Shown here piece by piece: positions 43,622 to 56,393 of a DNA stretch of 64,000 nt. Source of the stretch: Melampsora larici-populina 98AG31. Lineage: Eukaryota; Basidiomycota; Pucciniomycetes; Pucciniales; Melampsoraceae. The notes beneath the pieces were generated by a model. It saw only the letters and a list, made by a program, of their open reading frames with translations, had not been told where the DNA came from and searched no databases. How positions within the stretch are numbered: position 1 is the stretch's first letter; each line of letters opens with the position of its first letter. The position numbers were made by a program, and so were the translations under genes. The stretch covers positions 287,186-351,185 of the forward strand of contig NW_006768779.1 in assembly GCF_000204055.1 (NCBI RefSeq), in the 5' to 3' direction.

Positions 43622-46600
43622 ATGGATTCACGGAAAGTCAAGTTACAGAATTATGCTGAACCCGATTTGGAAGGATTTGCTAAAGTAAATTAAATCACTT
43701 CATTTCTCATCTTTCCATTCAAAATGGTCATCTTCGCTTACAAAACCTCAACACACTCAATCCAAACAGCCCAGAGAGCTCGATGACCAGTGCGTGTTTG
43801 AACCCAAGACCTATTCTTAAATGAATAGGGAACTTGCTCGATACCTTCGAGATCTTCACGATACCAAAATTGCTCACATCATCATCTCTACATCCTTCAA
43901 ACTGGGCTGTCGAGCAGCAAGCTTAATGCTTTCGTCTCTGGACCGTCCAAAAAATCAAAGTACGTGAAAGAAAAAGAAGCTGCAGAAGCCAAGAAAAAGG
44001 AAGAAGAAGAACTCGCAGCAAAAGCCTACGAAGACTTTGTGGCTGTCTTCGATTCTAACGATCGGTCGGGCAGTGGTCGAGGTAAATCTGGCTCCGGTCA
44101 AAGTAAAGTTGCTCAGGGGAAGACTTTTGTCAGAGCAGGTGCATCTGGTCAGTAGAGTGATCGGGTCTATCACCTCTTCATTTCAACACCCATCTATACT
44201 TTACTCTTTGTTCTCACAATCTTCGACTTTCCCTTTGTAGGTGGCCCAGCGGCTTTGTACAATCCTATAGTGGAAAAGGCCGAGAAGGCTGCTACCAGTA
44301 CTTCCGAACGACCTCAACACTCTAAGTTGACTTTCTTCGAAAATGAAGATGTCCGTATATCCTTTGAACGATGTAGCATAGTACCAGCAGGCTAACCGCT
44401 CGTTCTCTCTATCGAAACGCAACCCGGCGCCTCTCGATCTTTGCGCTGGTGTGAATATGACCCTGTATCAGGAACCGGCCTCAAACAATGCTCCTTCTCA
44501 TTCTTCTCGGGGTCCAAGGCCAATGCGTGCTCTGTCTCCGAGTCTCCCAAACAATAATGCTCCTACCTCGTCGAACATCGGCGCGGCACCTACCACGCAC
44601 CGGAAGCTCCGTGCCGGAGAAAGCTTTCTAGAAGAGTTAAAAAGGTTTGCAACTTGACAAGAGTCATAGGGCCTTATTCTTCTCGCCCTCAATCGGCAAG
44701 GGTCACTTCAATTTTATGGAAACTCAAATCCCTGTAAACTTTTACTATGAGGACAGGAAAGACGCTGAAAGAGAAGGGAGACTAGGTGCGAAGGCCAGCA
44801 AGGATCCTCGTGGGATGAGTATCACAGCTTTGGCTGGTCAGTGCTTCATTTGAATATCACTCTGACTGCCCTAAGAAAGACGGTAAAGTTGATAGCGTAA
44901 TCATCTTTGGAATTTGTATCGTAGCATTGGAAACTGCCCCTTACTTATCTGGCGGTTCAAGAGATACTGGCGACCCCTTGACCACAAACGTTCACGTCGG
45001 GAACTTGCCTGGCACTATCTCCGAACAAACTCTGGGGGCATTTTGCGTGAAGTGGGGTCCGATCGTTTCTCTAAAAGTAGCTCAAATTCTCTTTTGAACA
45101 TCAGTTGTGCAATCGAAGTCAGGCTCACGTCTGTGTGTACATTGTCACGGTCTTTTTCAAGATTATGTGGCCACGCAGCGGTAGCGATAATATCGGTGGT
45201 GCTGGATATGGTATGGTTGCTATGCGTCAGACTAAATCAGGTGGCCTCAATGGTTTTGTCTCCTACATGAGGTAAGTTTCATCTTTTGCACCGTCTCGCA
45301 TTCTCTTGCACGAATTAACCAGGTGCTGGATTACGTTTGTACAGGCGATCCGATGCTGAAAGAGCATGTCGCGAATTGGACGGTTTCGATTGGGGTGGCA
45401 ATATCTTACGTACAGGGTGGGGTAAAGCGATGCCTATGCCACCTGGTCATAAAGCACAATTCGGTATGCATTTTGGAAAAGCCACATTGACTACATCGCT
45501 CGATTTGTGATCTCCTGCTCAACTAATGTTCTGCCCATCGTATCATGTGAAACAGAGTTACCGAGAGAATCTCGTATGACATCGCGATCACCATCACCCA
45601 AACGCCGCCGATATGCGAAGTCTTCGCCTAATCGCGACTCCCGTCGCCGAAGAAGATCCCGCAGTACCTCATCGCCCGATTCCCGTGATTATGACCGACA
45701 CCGTCGCTCTCGATCTCGCTCAGATGAGGACAGGGGTCGATCATCGAAACGCAGAAGGCAGTATGACTCCCGGTCCCGTTCGCGATCAATGTCTCGATCT
45801 CGATCAGTCTCATATGATCGTTCCAGGTCACGTTCGAGATCTTATCGTTCACGCACTAGGTCCAGATCGCGTAACTACAAGGATAACCGTATTTGGCCAA
45901 AACTACCTAATGGAGAAGAAGAAGAAAAATTTATCACAACAGTGGCTAAAAAGGTTCTCGAGCATGGAGAACGATTCGAAAGAACGTTGAGAGAAAGAGA
46001 AAAGTCAAACCCCAAGTTCAATTTTCTCATCGAAAGTGATGTACGTGGCGTGTTTCCTGTGGTAGCATGATTCACGTCCAGGAGCTGATCATACTGACAC
46101 TTCCTTTTTGCTGATGTTGTCCCCATAGGCCCCAGCCCATCATTATTTCAGAATGCTTATAGATCGCCATTATCGTCCACCATCTCCCCCTCCGCCCACA
46201 TTCGCCGATGAGGTCATTTCATCATCCAATCATTTCAAACAAGATTTTCTGTCACTTACTCATACATTTATGAATTTATAAACTACTTTCAGGGTTACGC
46301 TTCTATCTACTCTACGGATTCAGCTGAAGACTCAGAAAATGAACGGTTGCCTAAGGGTAAACTGGGGAAATATAGCCGCAAACGATTTCAAGCTATGCTT
46401 AGGAGCGTCACTCCACAGCGAGAAAGGATTGCAAGATGTATGGCATTTGCATTGCATCATGCCGATGCAGCTGATGAAGTGAGTGTACCCCTTGAGAGAC
46501 AGGCATTTGAGTTTTACTCCAACCTTGCTGATTCGTTTACGACATTGCTAGGTGGCGGAAATATTAGTCCAATCTTTAACAATTGATATGACACCCATTC

Positions 46601-46983
46601 CACGCAAGCTAGCACGACTCTATGTAATCTCCGACATCCTACACAACAGTTCAAATTCTTTACCTAACGCGTGGAAGTATCGACAAGTATTAGAGAAACT
46701 GTTGCCAGATGTATTTGATCATCTTAATTTGATCTATAGATCATTTCCAGGTCGAATTAAAGCGGAAACGTTCAAAAAACAAATCACAGTCATTGTGAAT
46801 GTATGGAGTTCATTTATGGTGTTCAGCCAAACTTCAATTGATGATTTTAATATCAGGTTGGTGAAGATGGATGAAGAAGAGATTGATGGGGACGGAATCT
46901 ACACTGGACCAGAAGGAGATGATGTGGATGGGATGGTAGTTGAAGAGTGGAATGATGAGAATCCTGAAAGTCAGTCTGATTGA
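43622..46983 (+). CDS. U2SURP: U2-associated splicing factor SR140 (U2SURP) homologue
   Basis: Spliceosomal protein linked to U2 snRNP and 3' splice-site recognition. Start MDSRKVKLQNYAEPD at 43622; exon 3 gives the diagnostic KLNAFVSGPSKKSKYVKEKE and ...YEDFVAVFDS...KTFVRAG. Domains in order: RRM (NVHVGNLPGTISEQTLGAFC near 45000; GGLNGFVSYMR near 45245; ERACRELDGFDWGG), GWGKAMPMP, then an RS-rich insert (about 45585-45880), a SURP/SWAP module (FITTVAKKVLEHGERFERTL, about 45930) and a CID domain (ERIARCMAFALHHAD; VAEILVQSLTIDM; RLYVISDILHNSS, about 46420-46830). The human protein lacks such a strong RS block between RRM and SURP, so the order is slightly unusual. The last exon stops at 46983; a gtcagt donor near 46970 could instead splice to an exon ending at 47190 (GAIKLL). 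Otherwise intact. Confidence 0.88.
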
Positions 46984-47194
46984 TTTTTTTTGGATATGTT
47001 GATTGTAAAGCTGATTCATCTTATTCTTCCAGTAGATGGTGAATTAGGAGGCAACGATGTAACCACTCGATCTAATACAGGGTTTGCACCTGCTTTCAAA
47101 CCAGCGGTAATGGAGAAAAGCTCTTCAACTTCACAAAATGAATCTGAAACAGGTCCTGTGAAACTTTCAGGCGCAATCAAGTTGCTATGAAGAG

Positions 47195-49520
47195 CTAAAT
47201 TTCAAATTTTCATGTTCTAATTAGTTTGGAAGATTTGCTTCAGGATGGACCTGGCAGTAAAGTACTACTACTGATTTGTAGGTGTTAGTACTTTTGATAT
47301 GCCAAGTCTGTCAAATCTTCATAATTTTATCATTCAATAGTGTTTGTTATACATCATTTTGTTATACGTTGCTGGCAAGATTTAGTCAAATGAGGGATTG
47401 AAAATACATTGGTTAAAAAAGTCTTATTTGGTCTCAAATGTTGAGGGACTAGAGTTTCATACCACATTCTAGAGTTGTATACCACATTCTGACTGGGAAA
47501 ATTCACTCCATATTGAGGGAATTCAAGTTGGGAAAATGCCTAAAATGCAACTGACCCTATATCAAAATGCTGCCTGAAAATTATACAGTTCATAATTGAT
47601 TCACATTCAAAAAAAATGCCTTGAATGATTTGAAAAAAAACTGAATGATCACAGCAAGACTGTGTGCCTGTGTTGATTGATCTGCAGACGGCAGATCAAC
47701 TGCTGTACCTGCATCTACATTTTGCTGTGATTATTTGAAAAGTCTTTCAAAATATCTGAAAAGTTTCTTCCAAATGCCCAATCAACTTGAGGTTCATTGT
47801 GGGTTTTCCCTAGGCACTGAGGGGATTTAGTTGAGTGTATCAATTATGACTACGGCTGTAAGTTTTGGAACAAACATCAGAAAGCCCCACCTGAGAAGCA
47901 CATTCCTAGCAAAATAAATCAATAGATTTTGAAGGACTGGGAGGCCAAGATACATCTCCCTGTGTCTTAGATACATAACCTGTAAGCTAAACCAGCTGGT
48001 ACCATACTTGTTTCCTCACACCATATGAGATGGCCCATACAAGGGCAGTTAACTGATGGAGTATCCCTCTTGAAGGTAGTTAGGCACTTGTTGGCCAACT
48101 TGAAACCCACTACTGTTATCCTGTCATACACAATTAATTGCCCATGGTCTGTCACATAGTAAGATAGCTTGATGAGAACTCATGCTTGTGTGATTCAAAC
48201 CTTGGCCACTAGTTCCAAGGAAGTACATGTAGTCAGCCATCACCTCAACCTGAATCATCTAACCCTGAGACTTACTAACTAGATGGCACTGTCAGTTTTT
48301 AAGGAATTACAAAACTTCAATCTGTTGAATTGAGAGAAGCCAAAGCACCATATAGTAAGTTGGACATGCTAAATACAGGTTTGATTGACTTGCAAGCAAG
48401 GAAAGATGAATAATCAGACTACCAACTGGCCAAGTGAAGTGGGTGTCTTTTTGGAGCACGTCATGGACCAGATTCAGTCACCAAACCCTTCCAGGGTATG
48501 CCTGAACAAGACCTACAGTGGTTCTATCATATCTTGAGCTTTGCAAAGAGAAATGGCTAATGTTTATACTGCACTAAACATTGAAAGTTACCACTGTGAA
48601 GTCAAAAATACAGATGTCATTGGTTTAAATCTGGTTAAAAGCTCAAATTTGAATAGATATTTTTATGGCCAGCATATAATGGAATTGATGCAGATAACTT
48701 TAAAGTTTCACCACTGAAGTTTTCAAGTAAACTCGGAATTTGATCAAGCAGTTCCAGCCTAAACATATTCACCCAGATTGTCTAGGTACAGTAATGGTCA
48801 AGACATGAACTATTTGTGCCAAGATATGGAATTAAATGGAAGCCCAACAACTCAACTTTGACGGCACTTGATCAGAACCCATCACAAATTTCTTAATCCA
48901 CCTACTGGCCAGCTAACCCTTGGCCAGCTACATTTCTTCTATGCAAATTCTTGAATGAGGGAAGGGGAAGAAATACAGATTATGCCACCCCAGTGATAAA
49001 CCACAACAGGCAACCCCCTCTAAAGACATCACCATTGAAAGGCTTAACACCCATATGACCATAGGTTTTTTGTTGTCCCAAACTGGGCAGCACCGGTAAA
49101 TAGGTCCGCGGTAAAGACATGACCTCTCTACACCCAGATAAGATCCTTCCCACCAAGTGGTATTGGTTTAGGAGGGTTTGCCTGTGTCAGATGTGTCAGG
49201 ATGTGGGTGTGAGGCAAAAAACATCCCTCAGACATAGCTTATGGGAGGTGTGTCATGGTGCAAAATGGAATCCAAAAAGGGGGTTGGAACACCTTTTGAG
49301 ATATCACAGGCTGTCATTTCAAGAGAAGACTGATTAAAATACTAATGTCTATGGATACTTTGGGTGAAGCAATCACAGTGCCAAAATAGCTGCTCACATC
49401 AGGGTGAGCATTGAAATTCTCTTGTTTTGTTCAACGTTTGTTCGATTTTGCTTCCAAATTCTCTCCCTTTTCATCCTGTTTTCTTCCTGCTTGTTAGCTG
49501 ATTACATGATTGAAAGGAGC
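47195..49520. other. Long intergenic region without recognised genes
   Basis: About 2.3 kb with no long open frame. Short frames (47967-48155 minus, 49119-49337 plus) show no family motif. It may hold decayed transposon sequence, but nothing can be named. Confidence 0.45.
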
Positions 49521-49523
49521 TGA

Positions 49524-49674
49524 CACTGCAAATATAATGTGTTTCTCTGTGGTGAAAAATGAGTACATTTAATCCAAAAATTGATTAAAAGTGCATTAAA
49601 TCTGCATTATTAATCATTTTGTGCATTAAGTTCAATCAGTTTTTGCCTCAGAGAAACACATTATATTTGCAGTG
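49524..49674. mobile_element. CACTx-type MITE copy 3 (151 bp)
   Basis: Terminal inverted repeats begin CACTGCAAATATAATGTGTT at both ends (right end reverse-complemented), followed by tctctg(t/a)gg-type variation and aaaaatgag/aaaaactga. Target duplication tga at 49521-49523 and 49675-49677. The interior gcattaaatctgcattattaa matches the 28438 copy. Confidence 0.9.
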
Positions 49675-49691
49675 TGAGCAGGTGAACTAGT

Positions 49692-49734
49692 CCTTCCTCA
49701 GGCTTCATTCCTTAGCAAAGAAGCCTGAGGAAGG
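49692..49734. repeat. Perfect 15-bp-arm hairpin
   Basis: ccttcctcaggcttc (49692-49706) and its exact complement (49720-49734), loop 13 nt. It lies 18 bp from MITE copy 3. Confidence 0.85.
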
Positions 49735-49739
49735 GCTGG

Positions 49740-51110
49740 CACATCTGCTCCCTTTATCTCAGACCCTCAGCTGATCCTCAGTGGCATGCCTCAGAGCCTG
49801 CCGATCCAGGATCTTGGACAAGGTTCTGAGCTGTTCTGAGTATGCAGTGACTCATGAACTGATTCTGAGTACTCATCTAAGAGACTGAGCTCAAAGAATG
49901 CTCATCCAAGATGGGAATGAGCATTCTCCAGCAATGTACAGAAAAATTTGAGCAAAACAGCCTGATCACCTGAGCAATACCAAAATTTTTAATTGAAGGA
50001 ATCTGAAAGAAAAATAATCTTTTTTGGAGAATTCAGGAAAGTGTAAAATGCTCACCTATGTGTTGTGCATCAATTTTGGACCCTGTGAATGAAAGGATCA
50101 AACTAACAAAACAACAAACACTGCTTGGCCTAATGTGTCAAGATGTTGCAGTGTTACAGAAGATGAGAGGCTGTTTTCAGGATAATTTGATGTCTTTTGA
50201 GATGATGAGTCCACATATTTTCCGACCCTGGTTCCTGCTTCTTGAAACTTGATGATGCATATCTCAACTATACACCCACTCTAATCCATCATCATGTTTG
50301 TAAGATATCTCAATTACTCTTGAATGATTTACAAAGAGGAAATTATAAGAAACCTTCATCAAATACAGCTCAATTACAATCTGATCCCTCAATTGGTAAT
50401 GATGTGGTTTTGAGTGGATTTGACAAGGCAAAAATTGGTTTTGTTCTGAATCAGTGCTGTGGTAGACTTTACTAAGTGTCCCTGTCCCTCAGAAGAGCTC
50501 AAGCAAGGGACTTACACCAAACTTGCAGAGTGATTGGTGGTCATCAGATCTTTTGCAGGAGTGAATCTTGCAATCTGTTTGGGAGACTCCCCACCAAATA
50601 TTCCTTCCTGGAGCAAAGATAAAGACTATGTGCTGAGTTCTTGTGTAGGTTTTTGATTCTTTTTTGTTGAGGACATTGATTCCTTCTTGCACTGAAATTG
50701 TCTTGAAGATTAGGCCTCAAAGGCAACTTTGGATTTGAGAAGGACATTACATGTGTAATATGGACACCACTATTTGGCAACCACATTTTTGACCCATTGC
50801 CCTGACTCAAATTCCAGCAAATTTGCTGCCTGTTTCTTTTGTGAAGTTGCCCGGTTTGGAATTTCAAACCGGATTGAAATTTCTTTTGGAATTCCTTGAA
50901 ATCTCACACTTTTTTTCAAATTTGCTCATTCGACTTGATCACATGTGATCTCGCCTTATGTTCTGTTCATTGAGTCTTGCTTTCGATGTTCATCTTTTGG
51001 TTTGAGACACCTCATCCTCACTTTGTACTTACTACAAAACAAAACACACCGCTTCAAATTTCTCTCAAAGAACAAGTAGCAAACAAAACCAAGTTGTTCA
51101 TAATGAACGT
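49740..51110. other. Intergenic, no gene recognised
   Basis: AT-rich with scattered short frames (50058-50867). The repeated word ctgag/ctcag between 49740 and 49930 is low-complexity. No family recognised. Confidence 0.4.
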
Positions 51111-51117
51111 GATGTGA

Positions 51118-51323
51118 CACTGCCAGCATAGATGCCTCGGGTTGAGAAATCCGAGGCATCATCGGAGGCAAATCCTCGGACAGACCTTGTCCAAGGTTTT
51201 TGCCCGAGGTATTTTTTTGCCCTGAGAATTACCTCGGATCAAAACCTCAGGAAGCTTCTGTCCGAGGTTTTGCATCCAAGGATACCTCGGATTACAAAAT
51301 CCGAGGTAAATATGTTGGTGGTG
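51118..51323. mobile_element. CCTCGG-repeat MITE with 3-bp target duplication (206 bp)
   Basis: Left end CACTGCCAGCATAGATGCCT; the right end, reverse-complemented, reads CACCACCAACATATTTACCT (17 of the first 23 bases match). Flanked by tga on both sides (51115-51117 and 51324-51326). The interior carries about nine copies of CCTCGG/CCGAGG in both orientations, so it can fold into several stems. Confidence 0.72.
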
Positions 51324-51329
51324 TGAGCA

Positions 51330-52305
51330 AAGAGCGTGATGATATACAAGACAAGATAAGATCAAAGGAAACGAAGAAATTATTGTGAGATATCCACAAA
51401 CAAACACATGAGACCAACGGTTGTCGCAAAAAATGAGACAACCAATACAAAACTGGAAAATGAGACAGGAGAAAGCCTTTCCTATCTAATTGATCTCAAT
51501 AACCTTTGACCCACCTTTGTATGTTGGTGGTGGCACACTCCACAAATGTAAATGATCTTGGTAAGCCTTGGCCCAAGCAGGTACAGTGGTGGTGTCAAGA
51601 ATAGATGTGGTTGAAGCTCCAATGTTGATGTAATTGGTGGAGAGGTGGTGGTAGCATGTTGATGTAAGTGGTGGAGAGTGGTGGTAGCCCGGTTTGATAT
51701 TGTTTGATATCGATTGCAGTTGTTGATAGCCCGATTTTCCATGCGTGAAGCCCTCTTTTTGAATTTGAAGCGGTTAAGTTACTTGATGCCCGGATTTGGG
51801 CCAAATTTGGCAGAGGCAGGTCCGGGTTTGACAGGAAAAGCTAAGTACTGAGATCCGACAGGGCGACGGGTTAAAAAAACCGGCTGCCAAACAGTGCTCT
51901 CCGTGTAATATACTGAAAAACTCAATCTATGAGACACTTTTTAGGCAAGTGATACTCAAATTCCTTGGGAAAACAATCATGTGTTTTGTGCGCCAGAGGA
52001 ATGCGCACAACTTTTATTTTTGGACCATGTGGTAATTATTGATAGGAAGATGTGTAGAAGGCTTGCAAGGAAGCTCCTGCAAAATGTGTTACAGTGAGAT
52101 TAATAATATTTTCCACATTGTTTCTCCACATCTCTGTCCCCTACAGCCTTTGTCTATGGGTAGTATATTTATATGTAATGATTCCCTAAGACTTGATTCT
52201 TGTAGTCCTCACGCCAGGAATCAACGATGAGTCATAGGCCCCTCTGCGAGGGCGCGGACGCGGCCGCGCAGGCAGAGAGGGCTTTGTTGAGCTAATATAC
52301 AACGA
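51330..52305. other. Intergenic with a GC-rich imperfect hairpin
   Basis: No gene recognised. Short direct repeats of ggtggagag(a)gtggtggtag lie near 51640-51690. At 52238-52282 an imperfect GC-rich inverted repeat (gcccctctgcgagggcgcgg...ccgcgcaggcagagaggg) stands out from the AT-rich background. Confidence 0.45.
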
Positions 52306-52311
52306 CAGTAT

Positions 52312-55300
52312 GTATGGTTGATTTCACTGAACGTAAGGAAGTTCCTGATCAAGGATGTGAAACACTACTACTCCGTCAAAAGTTAACATTTCAAAGGTCC
52401 GAGACCAGATTCCAAATTGTTGGGTGCACAGCTTTCACAGAATATCTCTTCAGATTGATCCATTTGATCTTTTTCCTTTTTTTTTCAAAACACTACTCCT
52501 CCCTGAAAATACAACTTTTTTAAAATCTGAGAACATATGTGAAATGCTTGCACCTGGTATTATGCCCAATTAACTTTTTACGGGAAAAAAATGACTATCA
52601 ATTTTTTATCTCATTTCATGACTTGTTTGGGGTTTTGAGCACGTATCTACATTCCTCAAGCATGAAATACAAGTGGGCACTGATTGGATTACATGTATGA
52701 TGGTTACCGAGCCTTGAGAGAAAGAAAAAAGGCAAAAATGTGGAAATCGGAAAGGTAAATCTCAAAAGAAATGGTCAGATATCGAGGTCTTCTCTAGTTG
52801 TGCGAGCAACAACTCGGTGAGATTTATAAGACTTGACACTGGGATCAGGTCGCACTGGCTTCTGCCTACAATCAATTAAGATCATCAAAATTAATGAGAT
52901 CTATGAAATGACGAGTAAAATCGGGCCAATCAAAGTGAGACTGATAAGAGACTCACATCAAGTGATTCATTTCTTTATCGCACCTGTCAAAGAACCTACG
53001 GATGGTTACGAGGGGGCAGCTTGTCCTGACCTTTTCCCATAGATCCTTCGATTGTTTTAAGGTATTCGCTGTGTGACTGCAGTTGCGAAACTCTGAAGTT
53101 ACGTTGAAGAAAAATGTGTTCAGCTAAAAGAGATTCAGTTGAGAAAGGGAGATGAACTTACTGCCCTTGATATAGCACCACTCGTGCTCAATTGGATTGA
53201 GTTCGCAGTGGAACTTTGGCAGAAACATACATAAATGACCAGCTTGTTCAATTATCATCTGAAGGCTGGGTTTCTCCTTCTCGAAGTCCAATTGATTGGA
53301 TAAGATCTTGGCTGAGCAACAATACATAACCTCATCGTGGGCTGGTGCAGCTTCAGTTGTGGTTATTATATCTTCAGAATTTGGTTGGTCGTTATCTCGG
53401 ATCAAGCGCTCCGCTCGAGCGATTCGATCCTTTGCACGGCCTGTCTGTGCACACTTAGCACATCTCAATCCAAGGGGTTTGAGTCCTTTTGAGGTCCGGA
53501 TAGTATTGTAGTGGTCCCATAAGCCACGCTCGGCCAGTACCTGCTGCACTCCCTTGGGCTTCCCAGCAAGAACAAGGAATTGTTTGGTTCCGTCAGGCTT
53601 ATCCTTGAGTTGCTTATCTGGATGATCAAAGGGGAAGTTCATGGATTGTATGGTTCCACGAAGTTCGGCTGGGATGTTGGGATCATCGGAGGGGATGACT
53701 GTGTCGTGTAGCTTTGCCTGTGATCCAGCTGGGCCAAGGTTCATTTTTTCTACTTGAAGAGCATCCAGCGCAAAAGACTCGTGTGCTGATGAGCAGTCAA
53801 AGATGAAGAGACCTTGGCATCCGGGGTTTAGGAATTCAAAGATTGGGATTGCTCGTGTTTGGACTTGCTTAATAAGTTGAAGACAATTCCACCATTCATC
53901 ACCGTTGCTGCCTGGGTAGATGACAACCGCTGCATCCTTAAATGGAAGAGTACATGGTGTATCTTTGGGTATGACGAGCCGGCCGTGTTTTTTCTCAGTG
54001 AAATCAGATTCATGAATAAGTTTTCCCTCACTCTTTCTCTTGAGTGCACAGTCGTCTTTAGCCAGCCACGCCGATTTTGGCTCTTCGCCAGTATGGCATG
54101 TTGCTTCATCCTGATAAACTCGGACAATCTCGCGATTTGTGTTGTCTAGAACCGGATTGATAACTTGATCAAGATTTTTACCAACATAAGTAACTTCTCG
54201 CTTGATCAATTCAGAGAGCTGATTATTGTATTTTTGTCGATATAACACAACATCTGCACGTTTGTGTCCATCGTAATAGAGACATTTTGTGAGGAGTGTG
54301 ACTGATAATCCAAGTGTGTGCATCCACCTATTAGCTGTGGAAGCACAGATTGAATCCTTATACTCGTCAAACTGGGGTAAGATTACCTCAATGAGATGCT
54401 GGACAAGGTCTGCTGGCCTGACCTAATGACAAGGATCAAGAAAGCATAACTTAATGTCTTACAGTTGGCAGAAGAATTTAGATAAAGCACATACCTTACC
54501 AGTCTTCTCGCTCGTAATCCATTCCCAGACCATCCGCTCTACCCTTGGATCATCCAAGATTGACTTAGGTCGTGAACACAGGCCATTCTGTCGTATTGGT
54601 AAGCACCTATGAATCACAATGTATTTTGATTGTTTTTGAATTCGTTCAGCGTGACTCTTTCCAGTTTTGAACTCCAAGTCAAGGTCAAGTGCTCGTCCAA
54701 GGTATGAGTATGCTACTTCTTTTGAGGCTGAAATCGATGAACTACGTGGATTAACAAGATTGAGCTGCTTCCTTAGGTTATTAAATTCAGCTAGTATTGC
54801 TAGCTCCTGAGCTTGATGGATTGCGACCAAATTCGAAGATGGATTCTGATTGTAGTAGTCTGTAGCATCCTTGATTGCGTCATGCAACTCTTGCCATTGC
54901 TTGTTGATAACTTCAATCTGATGCGCCAATTTCGGGTTTGGGGTTGGGTTTGGAGGTGATGTGTCTACTGTGCTGGTTTGACTAACTTGAGTTTCAGAAA
55001 GGGTATTATCATAGCCTTTGAGTTTGATTTGTGGATCTGAAGGATCTTTCTTGAAATCATTGTCAACACCATCTTCAGATCCATCGTCAGAAATTGATTC
55101 AAGTGACACCGAGAAGCTGTCCGATGTTTCTGAATCCTCAAAGCTTGAAGAGACTTTGGCATCTACACCAATCACAAGAGGACCTGCACTTTTTGTGTTG
55201 CTTTCATCGTTTAAAAGTCCTTGGGAATATTTTGTTTTTTTGGTCTTTGATTCATATGATTCCATTGCATGGCGGCGCTTAATTTGACCCTTGCATCGTT

Positions 55301-55511
55301 TGGAGGGACGTGGCATTGGTGCAAAAGCAGAACAATAATAAAATGAGGCTTGGTCAAAGAAAGAAGAGGTGATTGAGGTTCATAACTCAGTCCATCATTG
55401 AACTTTTCAAATTTTGTATCTCAAAATTTGACCCCACGGGGCCAAATTATTCATCAATCGGGGTCAAGCCCCAATCGGACACTTCCTTACGTTCAGTGAA
55501 ATCAACCATAC
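52312..55511 (-). mobile_element. TIR-bounded DDE transposon (3.2 kb)
   Basis: A perfect 31-bp inverted repeat lies at 52312-52342 and 55481-55511 (begins GTATGGTTGATTTCACTGAA). If the ends are taken as TGGTTGATTT..., both sides are flanked by TA, compatible with a TA target duplication. The single gene inside is the DDE transposase on the minus strand. Confidence 0.88.
52775..55316 (-). CDS. DDE transposase (fungal Tc1/mariner-like family), apparently intact
   Basis: Start MPRPSKRCKGQIKRRHAMES at 55316: a basic N-terminus, an acidic Ser-rich segment, then a predicted helical region (KQWQELHDAIKDATDYYNQ). Exon 2 follows an intron beginning gtatgtgc: VRPADLVQHLIEV...STANRWMHTLG, then YYDGHKRADVVLYRQKY, the first catalytic Asp in VYQDEATCH, WWNCLQLI, the second Asp in GLFIFDCSSAHESFALDAL, KGVQQVLAERGLWDHY, and CELNPIEHEW with the Glu (about 53170). 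C-terminal exons: NTLKQSKDLWEKVR...RRFFDRCDKEMNHLM, then KSYKSHRVVART ending at TGA 52775. All joins are in frame and GT-AG. This family (with YxDGHER..V.YR and HPG...FD.S..H motifs) is widespread in fungi. With intact ends and frame it could be mobile. Confidence 0.85.
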
Positions 55512-55514
55512 TTC

Positions 55515-56390
55515 AAGTTAGATTTGTAAGGACAATTATAAGTTATAATGCATGCTCGATAACAGGGCTCAAGTTGAGATTAAGCCTAATAAGGGGTGTC
55601 ATGTTTGATTTTTTGCGGTTTTTACCATGAAAAGGTTTCCCGCTAGGGGGTTTCAAGTTAAAGGTCTCTACATGTTTCTATTCTACAACAACTTGCCCAT
55701 TGTTGTAAAACATGTGTAATTTTTCTCAAGCAGGACACCTAAAAAGGTGTCACAAGTTAAAAATATGTTAGTTTTACAACAATCTTTTTTACAAAAAACT
55801 TTCCTGAATTGTTAAAAAAGACGCAAAAAAATCCAAACTTAAAACCCCCCACTTTAGCACAATCTTACTTGACCATTGGTACTCTGGTTGAGTACTCAAC
55901 AATAATGGATGCAAGGAAAGCCTTGCATCCTCTTACTAGTATATTTCTCATTAGTGGGTGGATGACCAAGGCAAAAGTGTGCAAAAGCCTGTGGTTTACG
56001 GGTGATTATGCAAACTTGGGAAAGTTTTTTTACAGTCAAAATGTAAAACCTTTCCTGTGTTGTAGTTTTTGTTGTTGATTCAAACTTGACACACCATATT
56101 TTCTATGACTATAAATTTCTAAAGCTGAAGTTTATGGCTTAGTTTTGTTCAAAGAATCACAGATACGTTAAAATCTGTTGTGTGTTTTTTTGTGACTCAG
56201 GCAAACTTTTTACAGGCCAAAAAATCATAAAGTTTGCTGATTTTGTAAATAGATAAACATAAAAGATGGACTTTGTTATTTTTACAGTGTATAATGGCTG
56301 AATTGTATGAAAACACTATCTAAACAAGTTAACTTAAGAAGCGATCAGTACACCTCAGAAAGATGGCCATTTGTTCGGAGCAAAGGGTTT
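55515..56390. other. Intergenic, no gene recognised
   Basis: AT-rich, with small hairpins (acaacttgcccattgttgt near 55688; gacacctaaaaaggtgtc near 55735). No coding frame of note. Confidence 0.4.
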
Positions 56391-56393
56391 TGG

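Noticed and set aside
47967..48155. Minus-strand frame resembling a retroelement fragment
   Set aside because: 62 codons with no reverse transcriptase, integrase or protease motif; neighbouring sequence does not extend it.
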